From: Dyella_A sp049445995
GTDB lineage: Bacteria; Pseudomonadota; Gammaproteobacteria; Xanthomonadales; Rhodanobacteraceae
Assembly: GCF_049445995.1 (NCBI RefSeq)
Contig: NZ_JBMSDZ010000001.1
Location: forward strand, 229,643 to 293,642
Reading direction: 5' to 3'
DNA: 64,000 nt
The notes under the pieces were generated by a model. That model ran no database searches, was not told the origin of the DNA, and worked only from the letters and a program-made list of their open reading frames with translations. Position numbers and translations under genes: made by a program. Below, one piece after another: positions 8,969 to 17,159 of the stretch; positions within the stretch are counted from its first letter, which is position 1; every line of letters begins with the position of its first letter.

Positions 8969-8982
8969 TTTGGACGTCCAAA
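8969..8982. promoter_or_regulatory. Met-box-like palindrome upstream of mtnB
   Basis: The perfect 14-bp palindrome TTTGGACGTCCAAA ends five bases before the mtnB start codon. Its core GGACGTCC differs from the E. coli MetJ box AGACGTCT only at the outer base pair. A possible -10 element TATTCT lies at 8954-8959, so bound protein would cover the transcription start. No normal Shine-Dalgarno sequence fits between palindrome and ATG. The regulator is not identified in the window. Confidence 0.5.
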
Positions 8983-8987
8983 TACTC

Positions 8988-9635
8988 ATGTCACAGATGC
9001 TTCCCGAGGGTATTTCGAGCGACGCGTTCCACGCATGCGCCGATGCCATCGCGCATGCGGCAAAGGATCTGGCCCTGCTCGGCTGGACCCCGGCCACCAG
9101 CAGCAACTTCTCGATGCGGGTGAATGCCTCGCATGCGGCGATCACCATCTCCGGCCGCGACAAGGGCCGGCTCGATCGTGACGACATCATGCTCATCGAT
9201 CTCGATGGCCGGCCCGTCGGTACCGACGCCCGGCCCAGTGCCGAGACGGCCCTGCATACGCAGTTGTACCGGCGCTGGCCCGAGACGCAGGCGGTACTAC
9301 ACACCCATTCGCGCACGCAGAGCGTGGCCTCGCGTCTATTTGCCACACAGGGCGTGGTCCGCCTCGAAGGCTGGGAGTTGCAGAAGGCAATCACCGGCTT
9401 CCATACCCACGAAAGCGTGCTGGAGATTCCGGTGTTTCCCAACACGCAGCACATGCCTGGGCTCGTCGCGCAGGTCGACGCCTGGCTGGACTCCGGCAAG
9501 CCGCTGCATGGGTACCTGATCGATGGTCATGGCATCTACACCTGGGGCCGCACGATGGCCGAAACGCGCCGCCATCTGGAAGCGCTGGAATTCCTGCTTG
9601 CCTGCGAACTGGATCTGAGGAGGTTGTCCGCATGA
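8988..9635 (+). CDS. mtnB: Methylthioribulose-1-phosphate dehydratase
   Basis: A class II aldolase-like zinc enzyme (215 aa) that dehydrates 5-methylthioribulose-1-phosphate in the methionine salvage pathway. SAETALH (84-90) and VLHTHSRTQS (103-112) carry the acid/base Glu and the zinc ligands H105 and H107; DGHGIYTWG near residue 183 supplies the third His. The ATG at 8988 fits the usual family length of about 205-215 aa; MSQM offers a second ATG at 8997. The stop codon overlaps the start of mtnD by four bases, which indicates translational coupling. Confidence 0.95.
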   Translation: MSQMLPEGISSDAFHACADAIAHAAKDLALLGWTPATSSNFSMRVNASHAAITISGRDKGRLDRDDIMLIDLDGRPVGTDARPSAETALHTQLYRRWPETQAVLHTHSRTQSVASRLFATQGVVRLEGWELQKAITGFHTHESVLEIPVFPNTQHMPGLVAQVDAWLDSGKPLHGYLIDGHGIYTWGRTMAETRRHLEALEFLLACELDLRRLSA

Positions 9636-10195
9636 GCCGTCTGCGCATCTACGACGACACCGTACCGAATGCCGCCCTGGCCGAGCATCACGAGCACGCG
9701 GCCATTGCTCGTGAACTGGGCGCGGTCGGCATCCGCTTCGAGCAGTGGCAGGCCAGCCAGCCGATCGCTCCGGGCGCCAGCCAGGAAGAGGTGATCGCCG
9801 CCTATCGCAGCGACATCGACCGGCTGATGGCCAGCGAGGGCTACCAGGCGGTGGACGTGATCAGCCTGACTCCCGATCACCCCGACCGCACCGCATTGCG
9901 CCGGAAATTCCTCGACGAGCACACCCACAGCGAGGACGAGGTGCGCTTCTTCGTGGCCGGCGCCGGGCAGTTCACCCTGCACATCGGCGGCAAGGTGTAC
10001 GAGGTGTTGTGCGAACAGGGCGACCTGATCGGCGTACCCGACGGCACCCCGCACTGGTTCGACATGAGCGAGTCGCCCTGTTTCGTGGCGATCCGCCTGT
10101 TCACCAACAAGGAGGGCTGGGTCGCCCACTTCACCGGCGCCGACATCGCCGAACGCTTCCCGCGCATGGCGCCGCACGCCGGCGCCGGCGCCTGA
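9632..10195 (+). CDS. mtnD: Acireductone dioxygenase
   Basis: A cupin metalloenzyme (187 aa) that oxidises the acireductone intermediate of methionine salvage to the 2-keto acid of methionine plus formate (iron form) or to an off-pathway product with CO (nickel form). The metal ligands are visible as H97, H99 and E103 in EHTHSEDEVRFF and H141 in GTPHWFD, nearly the same numbering as the Klebsiella enzyme. It overlaps mtnB by ATGA and is followed 31 bp later by mtnC. Confidence 0.97.
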   Translation: MSRLRIYDDTVPNAALAEHHEHAAIARELGAVGIRFEQWQASQPIAPGASQEEVIAAYRSDIDRLMASEGYQAVDVISLTPDHPDRTALRRKFLDEHTHSEDEVRFFVAGAGQFTLHIGGKVYEVLCEQGDLIGVPDGTPHWFDMSESPCFVAIRLFTNKEGWVAHFTGADIAERFPRMAPHAGAGA

Positions 10196-10226
10196 TTCCA
10201 TCGCTCGCACGCACCAGGGACTCCCG

Positions 10227-10916
10227 ATGATCGAGATCCGCGCCATCGTCACCGACATCGAGGGCACCACCAGCTCGATCGATTTCGTCAGGGACGTGCT
10301 CTTTCCCTACGCGCGCAAGCGCCTGCCCGCCTTCGTCGAAACCCATGGCGACACGCTCGAGGTACAGCACTGGCTGCACGAAGCGGCGAAGGAGGCCGGC
10401 CTGATCGAGGCGAGCCGGCAGGAGATCATCGAAATGCTGCTGCGCTGGATCGATGAGGATCGCAAGTCCACCGCGCTCAAGGCATTGCAGGGCATGATCT
10501 GGAAGGACGGCTACGAGGCCGGCGACTATCGCGCCCACGTCTATCCCGAAGTGCCGGCCCGCCTGCGCGCCTGGCGGGCGCAGGGCCTGAAGCTCTACGT
10601 CTACTCGTCCGGCTCGGTGCCGGCGCAAAAGCTGTTTTTCCGCCACAGCGAGGCGGGTGACCTCGGTCCGCTGTTCGCCGGCTATTTCGACACGCAGACC
10701 GGACCCAAGCGCGAGGCTGCCTCGTATGCCGCCATCGCCGAGACGATCGACGTGCAGCCGACGCACATCCTGTTCCTGTCCGACATCGTGCAGGAACTCG
10801 ATGCGGCCCGCGCCGCCGGCTTCCAGACCGGCTGGCTGCTGCGCGATCCCGCACAGGATGCGTCGGGTACATCGACCCATCCCGTGTACCGCGACTTCGA
10901 CGCCATCACGGTCTGA
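10227..10916 (+). CDS. mtnC: Enolase-phosphatase E1
   Basis: A HAD-superfamily enzyme (229 aa) that enolises and then dephosphorylates 2,3-diketo-5-methylthiopentyl-1-phosphate, giving the acireductone used by MtnD. HAD motif I is D10-I-E12-G-T-T, with the magnesium-binding Asp at residue 10. Motif II is YVYSSGS, and motif IV lies in FLSDIVQELDAAR. The length is standard. The ATG at 10227 is preceded by AGGGA. It closes the mtnBDC operon; mtnA (isomerase) and a methylthioadenosine phosphorylase must lie elsewhere. Confidence 0.96.
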   Translation: MIEIRAIVTDIEGTTSSIDFVRDVLFPYARKRLPAFVETHGDTLEVQHWLHEAAKEAGLIEASRQEIIEMLLRWIDEDRKSTALKALQGMIWKDGYEAGDYRAHVYPEVPARLRAWRAQGLKLYVYSSGSVPAQKLFFRHSEAGDLGPLFAGYFDTQTGPKREAASYAAIAETIDVQPTHILFLSDIVQELDAARAAGFQTGWLLRDPAQDASGTSTHPVYRDFDAITV

Positions 10917-10933
10917 CCTGGCAAGGCATCGCC

Positions 10934-11932
10934 ATGCGCCTGCTGCTCACCGCCCTGCTCGCTTTCGCCACCGGCGCGGCACTGACCGTCACCCTGGAGC
11001 ACCACCCCCTCCGCACGGTGACGGCGCAAGCGGCGGCACCGGCCGCGGCCGCCAGTGCCACCGATGTCGGCGACGTCGGCGACCTGCCAGCCGACACCTG
11101 GCCAGCCGACGCGCCGTCTCCCGAGCAGGTGCTCTACGCCCAACCGCTGTTGCTGCGCAAGGCACTCGACGGCCTCGGGCCGCGCGTAGCGGGCGTGCCG
11201 AATCTCTACCTGGTGACTTTTGCCGGTGATGGCAGCGAGGACGTGTTCCGCAACGAGGCGGAGTATGCCGCGCAGCTGTTCCGGCAACGCTACGGCCAGC
11301 GCGCGCACAGCGTGGTACTGGCCAACAATCCGGCGACACTGGACACCTATCCGCTGGCCAGCTGGAGCAATCTGGAAAGCGTGCTCACCGGACTGTGGCG
11401 CGCGATGGACCCGCAGCAGGACATCCTGATGCTCTACCTCACCAGCCACGGCGATCCGGAGCACACCCTGCTGGTGGACATGGACCCGCTGCCGCTGGAC
11501 CAGATCGGCGCGCAGGATCTGGCCGGCATCCTTGCCGAACACCCGTTCAGATGGAAAGTCGTGGTGGTCAACGCCTGCTATTCCGGTGGCTTCGTGCCAC
11601 CGCTCGCGGGCGACGGCACCCTGGTGATCACCGCCGCACGCGCCGATCGCAGCTCGTTCGGCTGCGGCAGCGATTCGAACGCCACTTATTTCGGCCGGGC
11701 CTGGCTGGTCGATGCACTGAACCGCACGGCCGACCCCATCGAGGCCTTCAACCGCGCACGGGCCGAGATCGCGCATTGGGAGCAGCAGGACAAGCTCACG
11801 CCGTCCGAGCCGCAGATGGCCACCGGCACCGGCATCACCGCGCAGCTGGAACGCTGGCGACACGGTGACGCGATCGGACCGCCGCTGCCGTTCCGCCCCG
11901 AGGCGAGCGGCGGGGCGCCCGCCACGCACTGA
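10934..11932 (+). CDS. C13-family (legumain-like) cysteine peptidase
   Basis: A 332-aa secreted or membrane-anchored protein: a hydrophobic N-terminal segment (residues 2-19), an Ala-rich linker to about 60, then a caspase-fold domain. The catalytic dyad of clan CD is present as H172 in LTSHG and C215 in NACYSGG, the pattern of Pfam peptidase C13. Active-site residues appear intact, so it should be a working peptidase; its substrate is unknown. It begins 17 bp after mtnC and may share that transcript, although no role in methionine salvage is known for this family. Confidence 0.85.
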   Translation: MRLLLTALLAFATGAALTVTLEHHPLRTVTAQAAAPAAAASATDVGDVGDLPADTWPADAPSPEQVLYAQPLLLRKALDGLGPRVAGVPNLYLVTFAGDGSEDVFRNEAEYAAQLFRQRYGQRAHSVVLANNPATLDTYPLASWSNLESVLTGLWRAMDPQQDILMLYLTSHGDPEHTLLVDMDPLPLDQIGAQDLAGILAEHPFRWKVVVVNACYSGGFVPPLAGDGTLVITAARADRSSFGCGSDSNATYFGRAWLVDALNRTADPIEAFNRARAEIAHWEQQDKLTPSEPQMATGTGITAQLERWRHGDAIGPPLPFRPEASGGAPATH

Positions 11933-11946
11933 TCCCGGTTATTTAT

Positions 11947-12576
11947 TTATTTCGCTGCGTGGCGTGCGGCCAGCAGATCGGCGACGTCCGCCAGTGACCG
12001 GCCGCGCGCACGCAACAGCACGGTCAGATGGAACAGCAGGTCGGCGGCTTCGCCAAGCAGGTCCGCGTCGCCCTGCGCCACGCCGGCCAGCGCCGTTTCC
12101 ACGCCTTCTTCGCCCACTTTCTGGGCGATCCGTCGCACGCCGCCCTCGAACAGGCGCGTGGTGTAGCTGCCGGCCGGCCGCTCGGCATCACGCTGCGCCA
12201 CCAGCGCATCCAGTTCAGCGAGAAAGCCCAGCGGGGGGGCCACGTGGTTGCCGAAGCAGCTCGACGTGCCGGTGTGGCAGGTCGGTCCGTGCGGCAGCGC
12301 GCCGACCAGCAGCGTGTCCGCGTCGCAGTCCACGCGGATCGATTGCAGGGCCAGCACGTGCCCCGAACTCTCGCCCTTGGTCCACAGGCGCTGTTTCGAG
12401 CGGCTGAAGAAGGTGACGTGGCCGGTCTGCTGGGTGGCCGTCAGCGCCTCGGCGTTCATGTAGCCGAGCATCAGCACCTCGCCGGTCTGCGCGTGCTGCA
12501 CGATCGCCGGCAGCAGGCCGTCGCCCTTGGCCCAGTCGAGTTGGTCGGGGTTGAGCGTGGCAATCGATGGATTCAC
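11947..12576 (-). CDS. hisIE: Bifunctional phosphoribosyl-AMP cyclohydrolase / phosphoribosyl-ATP pyrophosphatase
   Basis: This fusion protein (209 aa) carries out steps two and three of histidine synthesis. The N-terminal HisI domain contains the zinc-binding region CHTGTSSCF and WTKGESSGH. The C-terminal HisE helical domain contains KVGEEGVETALA and EAADLLFHL. GTG at 12576 is chosen because AAAGGAG lies eight bases upstream; a longer frame starting further upstream has no conserved residues. It is the last gene of the his operon and is separated from hisF by an inverted-repeat element. Confidence 0.95.
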   Translation of the reverse strand: MNPSIATLNPDQLDWAKGDGLLPAIVQHAQTGEVLMLGYMNAEALTATQQTGHVTFFSRSKQRLWTKGESSGHVLALQSIRVDCDADTLLVGALPHGPTCHTGTSSCFGNHVAPPLGFLAELDALVAQRDAERPAGSYTTRLFEGGVRRIAQKVGEEGVETALAGVAQGDADLLGEAADLLFHLTVLLRARGRSLADVADLLAARHAAK

Positions 12577-12630
12577 GCGAGACGCTCCTTTGGCTTCACA
12601 CAGCTGAGACGAAAACGGCACCCCTCCTCG

Positions 12631-12727
12631 CCGTCATGCCGGCGCAAGCCGGCATCCAGTGCCTTTTTTTGTCCTTGCCGCAGAGATCGAAGACGCTGGA
12701 TGCCAGCTTTCGCTGGCATGACGGCGG
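12631..12727. repeat. Intergenic inverted repeat, family D (hisF-hisIE spacer)
   Basis: Left arm 12631-12660 (CCGTCATGCCGGCGCAAGCC then GGCATCCAGT) and right arm 12695-12727 (starting GCTGGATGCCAGC, ending CTGGCATGACGG) are inverse copies, and each arm is itself a small hairpin. The type resembles the CGTCAT...ATCCAG mobile palindromes known from many proteobacteria. It sits inside the his operon and contains a T7 run at 12664-12670. Confidence 0.75.
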
Positions 12728-12757
12728 AAACATGCGGATGGACGAGAACGTCGCTTC

Positions 12758-13531
12758 TCATGCAGAGCGCACCGCAATGCCCTGCCCCGCCAGATACCGC
12801 TTGAGTTCGGGAATCGCAATGGCGCCGGAGTGGAACACGCTGGCCGCCAGCGCGCCGTCCACGTCGGCATTGGCGAACGCATCGCGGAAATGCTCCGGCG
12901 CGCCGGCCCCGCCCGAGGCGATCAGCGGCACGCGGCAGATCGCGCGGGCGGCGCGCAACTGCTCCAGATCGTAGCCCTGGCGCACGCCGTCGCTGCCCAT
13001 GCAGTTGAGCACGATCTCGCCCGCGCCACGGCGCTGTGCCTCGACCATCCAGTCCAGCGTGCCCCGTGCCAGCGCCTGGGTCTTGTCCGGATCGCCGGTG
13101 TACTGGCGCACGCGCCACGGGCCGTCGGCGTCGCGTAGCGAATCGATGCCGACCACCACGCACTGCACGCCGAACGCCTGCGCCAGTTCGTCGATCAGCT
13201 CGGGACGCTCCAGCGCGGGCGAGTTCACCGAGATCTTGTCGGCCCCGGCGTGCAGCACGGCACGCGCCTCGTCCACCGAACGGATGCCTCCGGCGACGCA
13301 GAACGGGATGTCGATCACCCGCGCCACGCGTTCGACCCAGCCGCGGTCCACGCTGCGCCCTTGCGGGCTGGCGGTGATGTCATAGAACACCAGCTCGTCG
13401 GCGCCTTCGTCGCGATAGCGCAGCGCGAGATCGACGATCTCGCCCATCACCACGTGGTCGCGGAAGCGCACGCCCTTGACCACCTGACCGTCGCGCACGT
13501 CGAGGCAGGGAATGATGCGGCGGCTCAGCAT
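12758..13531 (-). CDS. hisF: Imidazole glycerol phosphate synthase, cyclase subunit
   Basis: HisF (257 aa) is the TIM-barrel half of IGP synthase and joins PRFAR with ammonia from HisH to form imidazole glycerol phosphate and AICAR. The N terminus MLSRRIIPCLDVRDGQVVKG carries catalytic Asp11. The phosphate-binding SGGAGAPEHF and the second catalytic Asp in LNCMGSDGV are present. The ATG at 13531 overlaps the end of hisA by seven bases. Confidence 0.97.
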   Translation of the reverse strand: MLSRRIIPCLDVRDGQVVKGVRFRDHVVMGEIVDLALRYRDEGADELVFYDITASPQGRSVDRGWVERVARVIDIPFCVAGGIRSVDEARAVLHAGADKISVNSPALERPELIDELAQAFGVQCVVVGIDSLRDADGPWRVRQYTGDPDKTQALARGTLDWMVEAQRRGAGEIVLNCMGSDGVRQGYDLEQLRAARAICRVPLIASGGAGAPEHFRDAFANADVDGALAASVFHSGAIAIPELKRYLAGQGIAVRSA

Positions 13532-14253
13532 GCGATGGCCTCCTCGACAGTGAAGCGCCCTTCGAGCAGGGCACGACCGAGGATCACCCCTCGCACCCCC
13601 GCCGCGCGCGCCGCGCGGATGTCGTCCAGCGAGCGCACGCCGCCGGAGGCCTGCACCGCCAGCGTGGGCACGGTGGCGGCCAGGTGGCGATAGAGATCGA
13701 GATTGAAGCCGGCCAGCATGCCGTCGCGGTCGATGTCGGTGCACAGCAGGTGACGCGCGCCGCGTGCGGCGTACCACGGCGCCAGTTCGTCCAGCGTGCG
13801 CGCTTCGAGCTCGGTCCAGCCAGCGCTGGGCAGGGCCCAGCGGCCGTCGATGCGGCGGGTGTCGAGCGCCAGCGTCAGCCGCTCCGCACCGTAGCTGCCG
13901 AGCCAGCCGGCCACCGTATCCGGATCGCGGATCGCCACGCTGCCCAGCACCACCCGCCGCACGCCGGCGTCGAACAGGCGGCGCAGATCGTCCTCGCCGC
14001 GCACGCCACCGCCGGCCTGCACCCGCATGCCATTGGCCGCGATCGTCTCGATCACCTTCAGGTTGTCCAGATTGCCGGAGCGCGCGCCGTCGAGATCGAC
14101 CAGGTGCAGCCAGCCGGCGCCGGCAGCGGCGTAGCGGGACGCCAGCTCGACCGGGTCGAACGGATAATCGGTCTGCTGCGCGTAGTCGCCCTGCTTCAGG
14201 CGCACCACCTGGCCGCCGCGCAGGTCGATCGCGGGAATCACGTGGAACGTCAT
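13525..14253 (-). CDS. hisA: ProFAR isomerase
   Basis: A 242-aa TIM-barrel enzyme that isomerises ProFAR to PRFAR, the substrate of HisF. The N terminus MTFHVIPAIDLRGGQVVRLK has the catalytic Asp in AIDLRGG. The half-barrel repeat with HisF is apparent in QAGGGVRGEDDLRRLF and QASGGVRSLDDIRA. Its ATG overlaps the hisH stop codon (ATGA), so the two genes are translationally coupled. Confidence 0.97.
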   Translation of the reverse strand: MTFHVIPAIDLRGGQVVRLKQGDYAQQTDYPFDPVELASRYAAAGAGWLHLVDLDGARSGNLDNLKVIETIAANGMRVQAGGGVRGEDDLRRLFDAGVRRVVLGSVAIRDPDTVAGWLGSYGAERLTLALDTRRIDGRWALPSAGWTELEARTLDELAPWYAARGARHLLCTDIDRDGMLAGFNLDLYRHLAATVPTLAVQASGGVRSLDDIRAARAAGVRGVILGRALLEGRFTVEEAIAC

Positions 14254-14930
14254 AGGGCGAGGAAATTCTTCAGGAGGCGCGCCCCCACCCCGGCGGAACG
14301 CTCGGGATGGAACTGCATGCCGTAGAAATTGCCGCGGGCGATCATCGCGGAGAACGGGCCGCCGAAGTCGCTGGTGACCAGTGTGCAGTCTCCGGTCGGC
14401 ACCGCGTAGCTGTGCACGAAGTAGGCCTGCTCGCCGGCCGTCAGTCCGGTCAGCAGCGGATGCCCGCGCACCGGCTTCAGCGCATTCCAGCCCATGTGCG
14501 GCACACGCAGGCCCGGCGCCTCGCGGAAACGGCGCACCGGGGCGTCGATCACGCCCAGGCATTCGGTGTCGCCCTCTTCCGAATGCGCGCACAACAGCTG
14601 CATGCCCAGGCACACGCCCAGCACCGGCTGGGTCAGCGAACGCATCAACTGGACCAGCCCCAGCTCGCGCAGGCGTGCCATGCCCGGACCGGCCGCACCC
14701 ACGCCGGGCAGGATCACCTTGTCGGCACCGCGGATGGTGGCCGGATCGGAAGTGAGCGCCGCCTCCACGCCGAGGCGCTGCAGTGCGTAGCGCACCGAAC
14801 CGATGTTGGTGCCGCCGGCATCGACGAGGACGACCGATTGCGACGGAAGATCAGAGCGCCCCTTCGCCCTGGCCATCGCCCCCGACGTGGCCGGGGGAGA
14901 GGGAGGCGTGTCATGCACCGGCGCGCTCAT
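14250..14930 (-). CDS. hisH: Imidazole glycerol phosphate synthase, glutaminase subunit
   Basis: A class I glutamine amidotransferase (226 aa from this start) that supplies ammonia to HisF. The nucleophile Cys lies in GVCLGMQLL and the His-Glu pair in GMQFHPERS near the C terminus. The start is uncertain. ATG at 14930 overlaps the hisB stop by one base (TGATG), but the next ~30 residues before VVLVDAGGTNIGSV are rich in Pro and Ser and absent from most relatives (about 200 aa). An internal ATG 18 codons later (MARAKGRS) is the alternative. Confidence 0.95.
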   Translation of the reverse strand: MSAPVHDTPPSPPATSGAMARAKGRSDLPSQSVVLVDAGGTNIGSVRYALQRLGVEAALTSDPATIRGADKVILPGVGAAGPGMARLRELGLVQLMRSLTQPVLGVCLGMQLLCAHSEEGDTECLGVIDAPVRRFREAPGLRVPHMGWNALKPVRGHPLLTGLTAGEQAYFVHSYAVPTGDCTLVTSDFGGPFSAMIARGNFYGMQFHPERSAGVGARLLKNFLAL

Positions 14931-15994
14931 CAGAGCGTCCCCTTGGTGCTGGGCAGCTCGCTGCCCTCGCGGCGGATCGCCTGGCGCAGCGTGCGCGCCA
15001 CCACCTTGAAGCAGGCTTCGACCATGTGGTGCGCGTTGTCGCCCTTCACCGTGAGGTGCAGGTTGGCACCCAGCGTCTCGCACAGCGAGCGGAACACGTG
15101 TGGCACCAGCTCGGTGGGAATGTCGCCCACGCGCTCGCGCGGAAAGCTGCCCTCGAACACGAAGTACGGCCGGCCGGAGAGATCCAGCGCGGCGCTGGCG
15201 AAGGATTCGTCCATCGGCAGCGTGAAGCCGTAGCGGCCGATGCCGCGCTTGTCGCCCAGCGCCTGCTTCAGCGCCTGGCCGAGGGCCAGCGCGCAGTCCT
15301 CCATCGTGTGGTGTTCGTCGATGTGGGTGTCGCCCTCGCAGCGGAGCTCCAGCGCGAACCCGCCGTGCTTGCCGATCTGCTCCAGCATGTGGTCGAAGAA
15401 GCCCAGCCCGGTATGCACCTTCGGCTCGGCCACGCGATCCAGGTCCACGCTCACCGTGATGCGGGTTTCCTTCGTGTTGCGCTGGACCGTGGCGGTGCGC
15501 GGCGCATCGAGCAGGCGATGCGCGATGGCGTCCCACGACTGCCCCTGCGGCCCCACGCGCAGGCCGCGCACGCCGAGGTTGGCGGCCAGCTGCATGTCGG
15601 TGTCGCGGTCGCCGATGACGGCCGACGCCGCCCGGCTCCAGCCGTCGTCGGCCAGGTAGTGGCGCAGCATGCCGATGCCCGGCTTGCGCGTATCGAGCCC
15701 CTCGTGCGGGAAGCTGCGGTCGATCAGCTGTTCGCGGAACACGATGCCCTGCGAGGCCAGGATGCGCAGCAGCAACCGGTGCGGACCGTCGAAGCTCGCC
15801 TGCGGGAAACCCGCGGTGCCCAGGCCGTCCTGGTTGGTCACCATCACCAGCTCGTAGCCGGCGGCGACGCAGCGCTGCAGCGCGCCGATCACGCCCGGCA
15901 GCAGGTCCAGCTTCTCGTAGCTGTCGATCTGCTCGTCCGGCGGTTCGACGATGAGGCAGCCGTCGCGGTCGATGAAAAGGATCTTGCGGCTCAT
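14930..15994 (-). CDS. hisB: Bifunctional histidinol-phosphatase / imidazoleglycerol-phosphate dehydratase
   Basis: This fusion (354 aa) catalyses two separate steps of histidine synthesis. Residues 1 to about 165 form a HAD-type histidinol phosphatase with the motif FIDRDGCL near the N terminus. The rest is the IGPD domain with the manganese-binding HxxDxH-like motifs (HMLEQIGKHG, DTHIDEHHTMED, AHHMVEACFK). ATG 15994 is chosen over an upstream TTG because GGAG sits nine bases before it. The fused form is typical of gammaproteobacteria. Confidence 0.97.
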   Translation of the reverse strand: MSRKILFIDRDGCLIVEPPDEQIDSYEKLDLLPGVIGALQRCVAAGYELVMVTNQDGLGTAGFPQASFDGPHRLLLRILASQGIVFREQLIDRSFPHEGLDTRKPGIGMLRHYLADDGWSRAASAVIGDRDTDMQLAANLGVRGLRVGPQGQSWDAIAHRLLDAPRTATVQRNTKETRITVSVDLDRVAEPKVHTGLGFFDHMLEQIGKHGGFALELRCEGDTHIDEHHTMEDCALALGQALKQALGDKRGIGRYGFTLPMDESFASAALDLSGRPYFVFEGSFPRERVGDIPTELVPHVFRSLCETLGANLHLTVKGDNAHHMVEACFKVVARTLRQAIRREGSELPSTKGTL

Positions 15995-16017
15995 CAACAA
16001 TTTCTCCAACCCGCGCG

Positions 16018-16085
16018 GGAGCGCACCCTGTGCGCGACCTGCGGGATTCGGCAGCGACCTGGCAATCGCGCACAGGGTGCGCTCC
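16018..16085. repeat. Intergenic inverted repeat, family A copy 2
   Basis: Perfect 20-bp arms GGAGCGCACCCTGTGCGCGA (16018-16037) and its reverse complement (16066-16085) enclose a 28-nt loop. The left arm is identical to that at 1474-1493. It fills the hisC-hisB spacer of an otherwise tightly packed operon. Confidence 0.85.
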
Positions 16086-16100
16086 TACGGGCTACGGGAT

Positions 16101-17159
16101 TCATGGGGTTCCCCTGAGTGCTTCCAGCACGCGTGCATTTTCCTCCGGCGTGCCGATGGTGATGCGCAGGGCGTCGCCGAGGTTCGGATAGCGGCGCACG
16201 TCGCGCACCACGATGCCGGCGGCGAGCAACTGCCGGTAGACAGCACCTGCGTCGTCGAAGCGCACGGCGAGGAAGTTCGCCTGCGACGGCAGCACCGCGC
16301 GCACGCCGGGCACCGCGGCCAGCGCGTCGGCCATGCGCGCCCGCTCGACCCTGACCTGATCGATATGCCCACGCGCCTGCGCCTGCCCGGCCGGCGACAG
16401 CGCGGCCAGCGCCGCCTCCACGCAGGGCAAGGGCAGCGGATACGGCGGCATGATCCGGCGCAGCAGCGCGATCACCGCGTCGTTCGCCAGCAGCGTGCCG
16501 ATGCGCGCACCGGCCAGCGCCCAGGCCTTGGACAGCGTGCGCAAAATGGCGACGTGCTCGTGGCGGTCGATCAGCCCGGCCATGCTTGGCGCATCGGCAA
16601 ACTCGACATAGGCCTCGTCGACGATCAGCAGCGCACGGCCGGCCAGCGCCTGTGCCAGCCGCTCGATGGCGGCGGGCGCGATCGTCTGGCCGGTCGGGTT
16701 GTTCGGCGTGCAGACGAACACCAGCTTCACCGCCGGGGTCATCGCCGCCAGCACGGCGTCCACGTCCAGCGTGAAATCGGCCGCCAGCGGCGCCTCGATC
16801 ACCGCCGCGTTCTGGATGCGCGCGCATACCGCGTACATGCCGAAGGTGGGCGGCTGGATCAGGATCGCGTCTTCGCCGGCGCGGCAGAACGCGCGTGTCA
16901 GCAGGTCGATCGCCTCGTCGCTGCCGCGGCCAACCAGCAACTGTTCGCGGCGCACGCCGTACAGCGCGGCCAGCGCATCGACCAGCGCCGTCGGCTGCGG
17001 GTCGGGATAACGGTTGCAGCCGGCGCCCGCCTCGCCGAACGGCGCCCAGGCCGATTCGTTCGCGTTGAGCAGGATCTGCCCGCCGCTGGCCTCCATCCGC
17101 GCCGAGGAATACGGCTGCATCGCGCGGATCTCCGGCCGCGCCAGATCGAGCACACTCAT
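16101..17159 (-). CDS. hisC: Histidinol-phosphate aminotransferase
   Basis: A PLP-dependent class I/II aminotransferase (352 aa) that converts imidazole acetol phosphate to histidinol phosphate. LLNANESAWAP near the N terminus, NNPTG, the DEAYVEF segment and the PLP-lysine region RTLSKAWALAGARIG are all present. The ATG at 17159 lies within the last codons of hisD (overlap of four bases); an upstream in-frame extension of 29 residues has no conservation and is rejected. Confidence 0.96.
   Translation of the reverse strand: MSVLDLARPEIRAMQPYSSARMEASGGQILLNANESAWAPFGEAGAGCNRYPDPQPTALVDALAALYGVRREQLLVGRGSDEAIDLLTRAFCRAGEDAILIQPPTFGMYAVCARIQNAAVIEAPLAADFTLDVDAVLAAMTPAVKLVFVCTPNNPTGQTIAPAAIERLAQALAGRALLIVDEAYVEFADAPSMAGLIDRHEHVAILRTLSKAWALAGARIGTLLANDAVIALLRRIMPPYPLPLPCVEAALAALSPAGQAQARGHIDQVRVERARMADALAAVPGVRAVLPSQANFLAVRFDDAGAVYRQLLAAGIVVRDVRRYPNLGDALRITIGTPEENARVLEALRGTP

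Noticed and set aside
8822..8987. SAM or other riboswitch upstream of mtnB
   Set aside because: The likely leader is only about 20 nt and no aptamer-like pairing was seen; a protein operator fits better.
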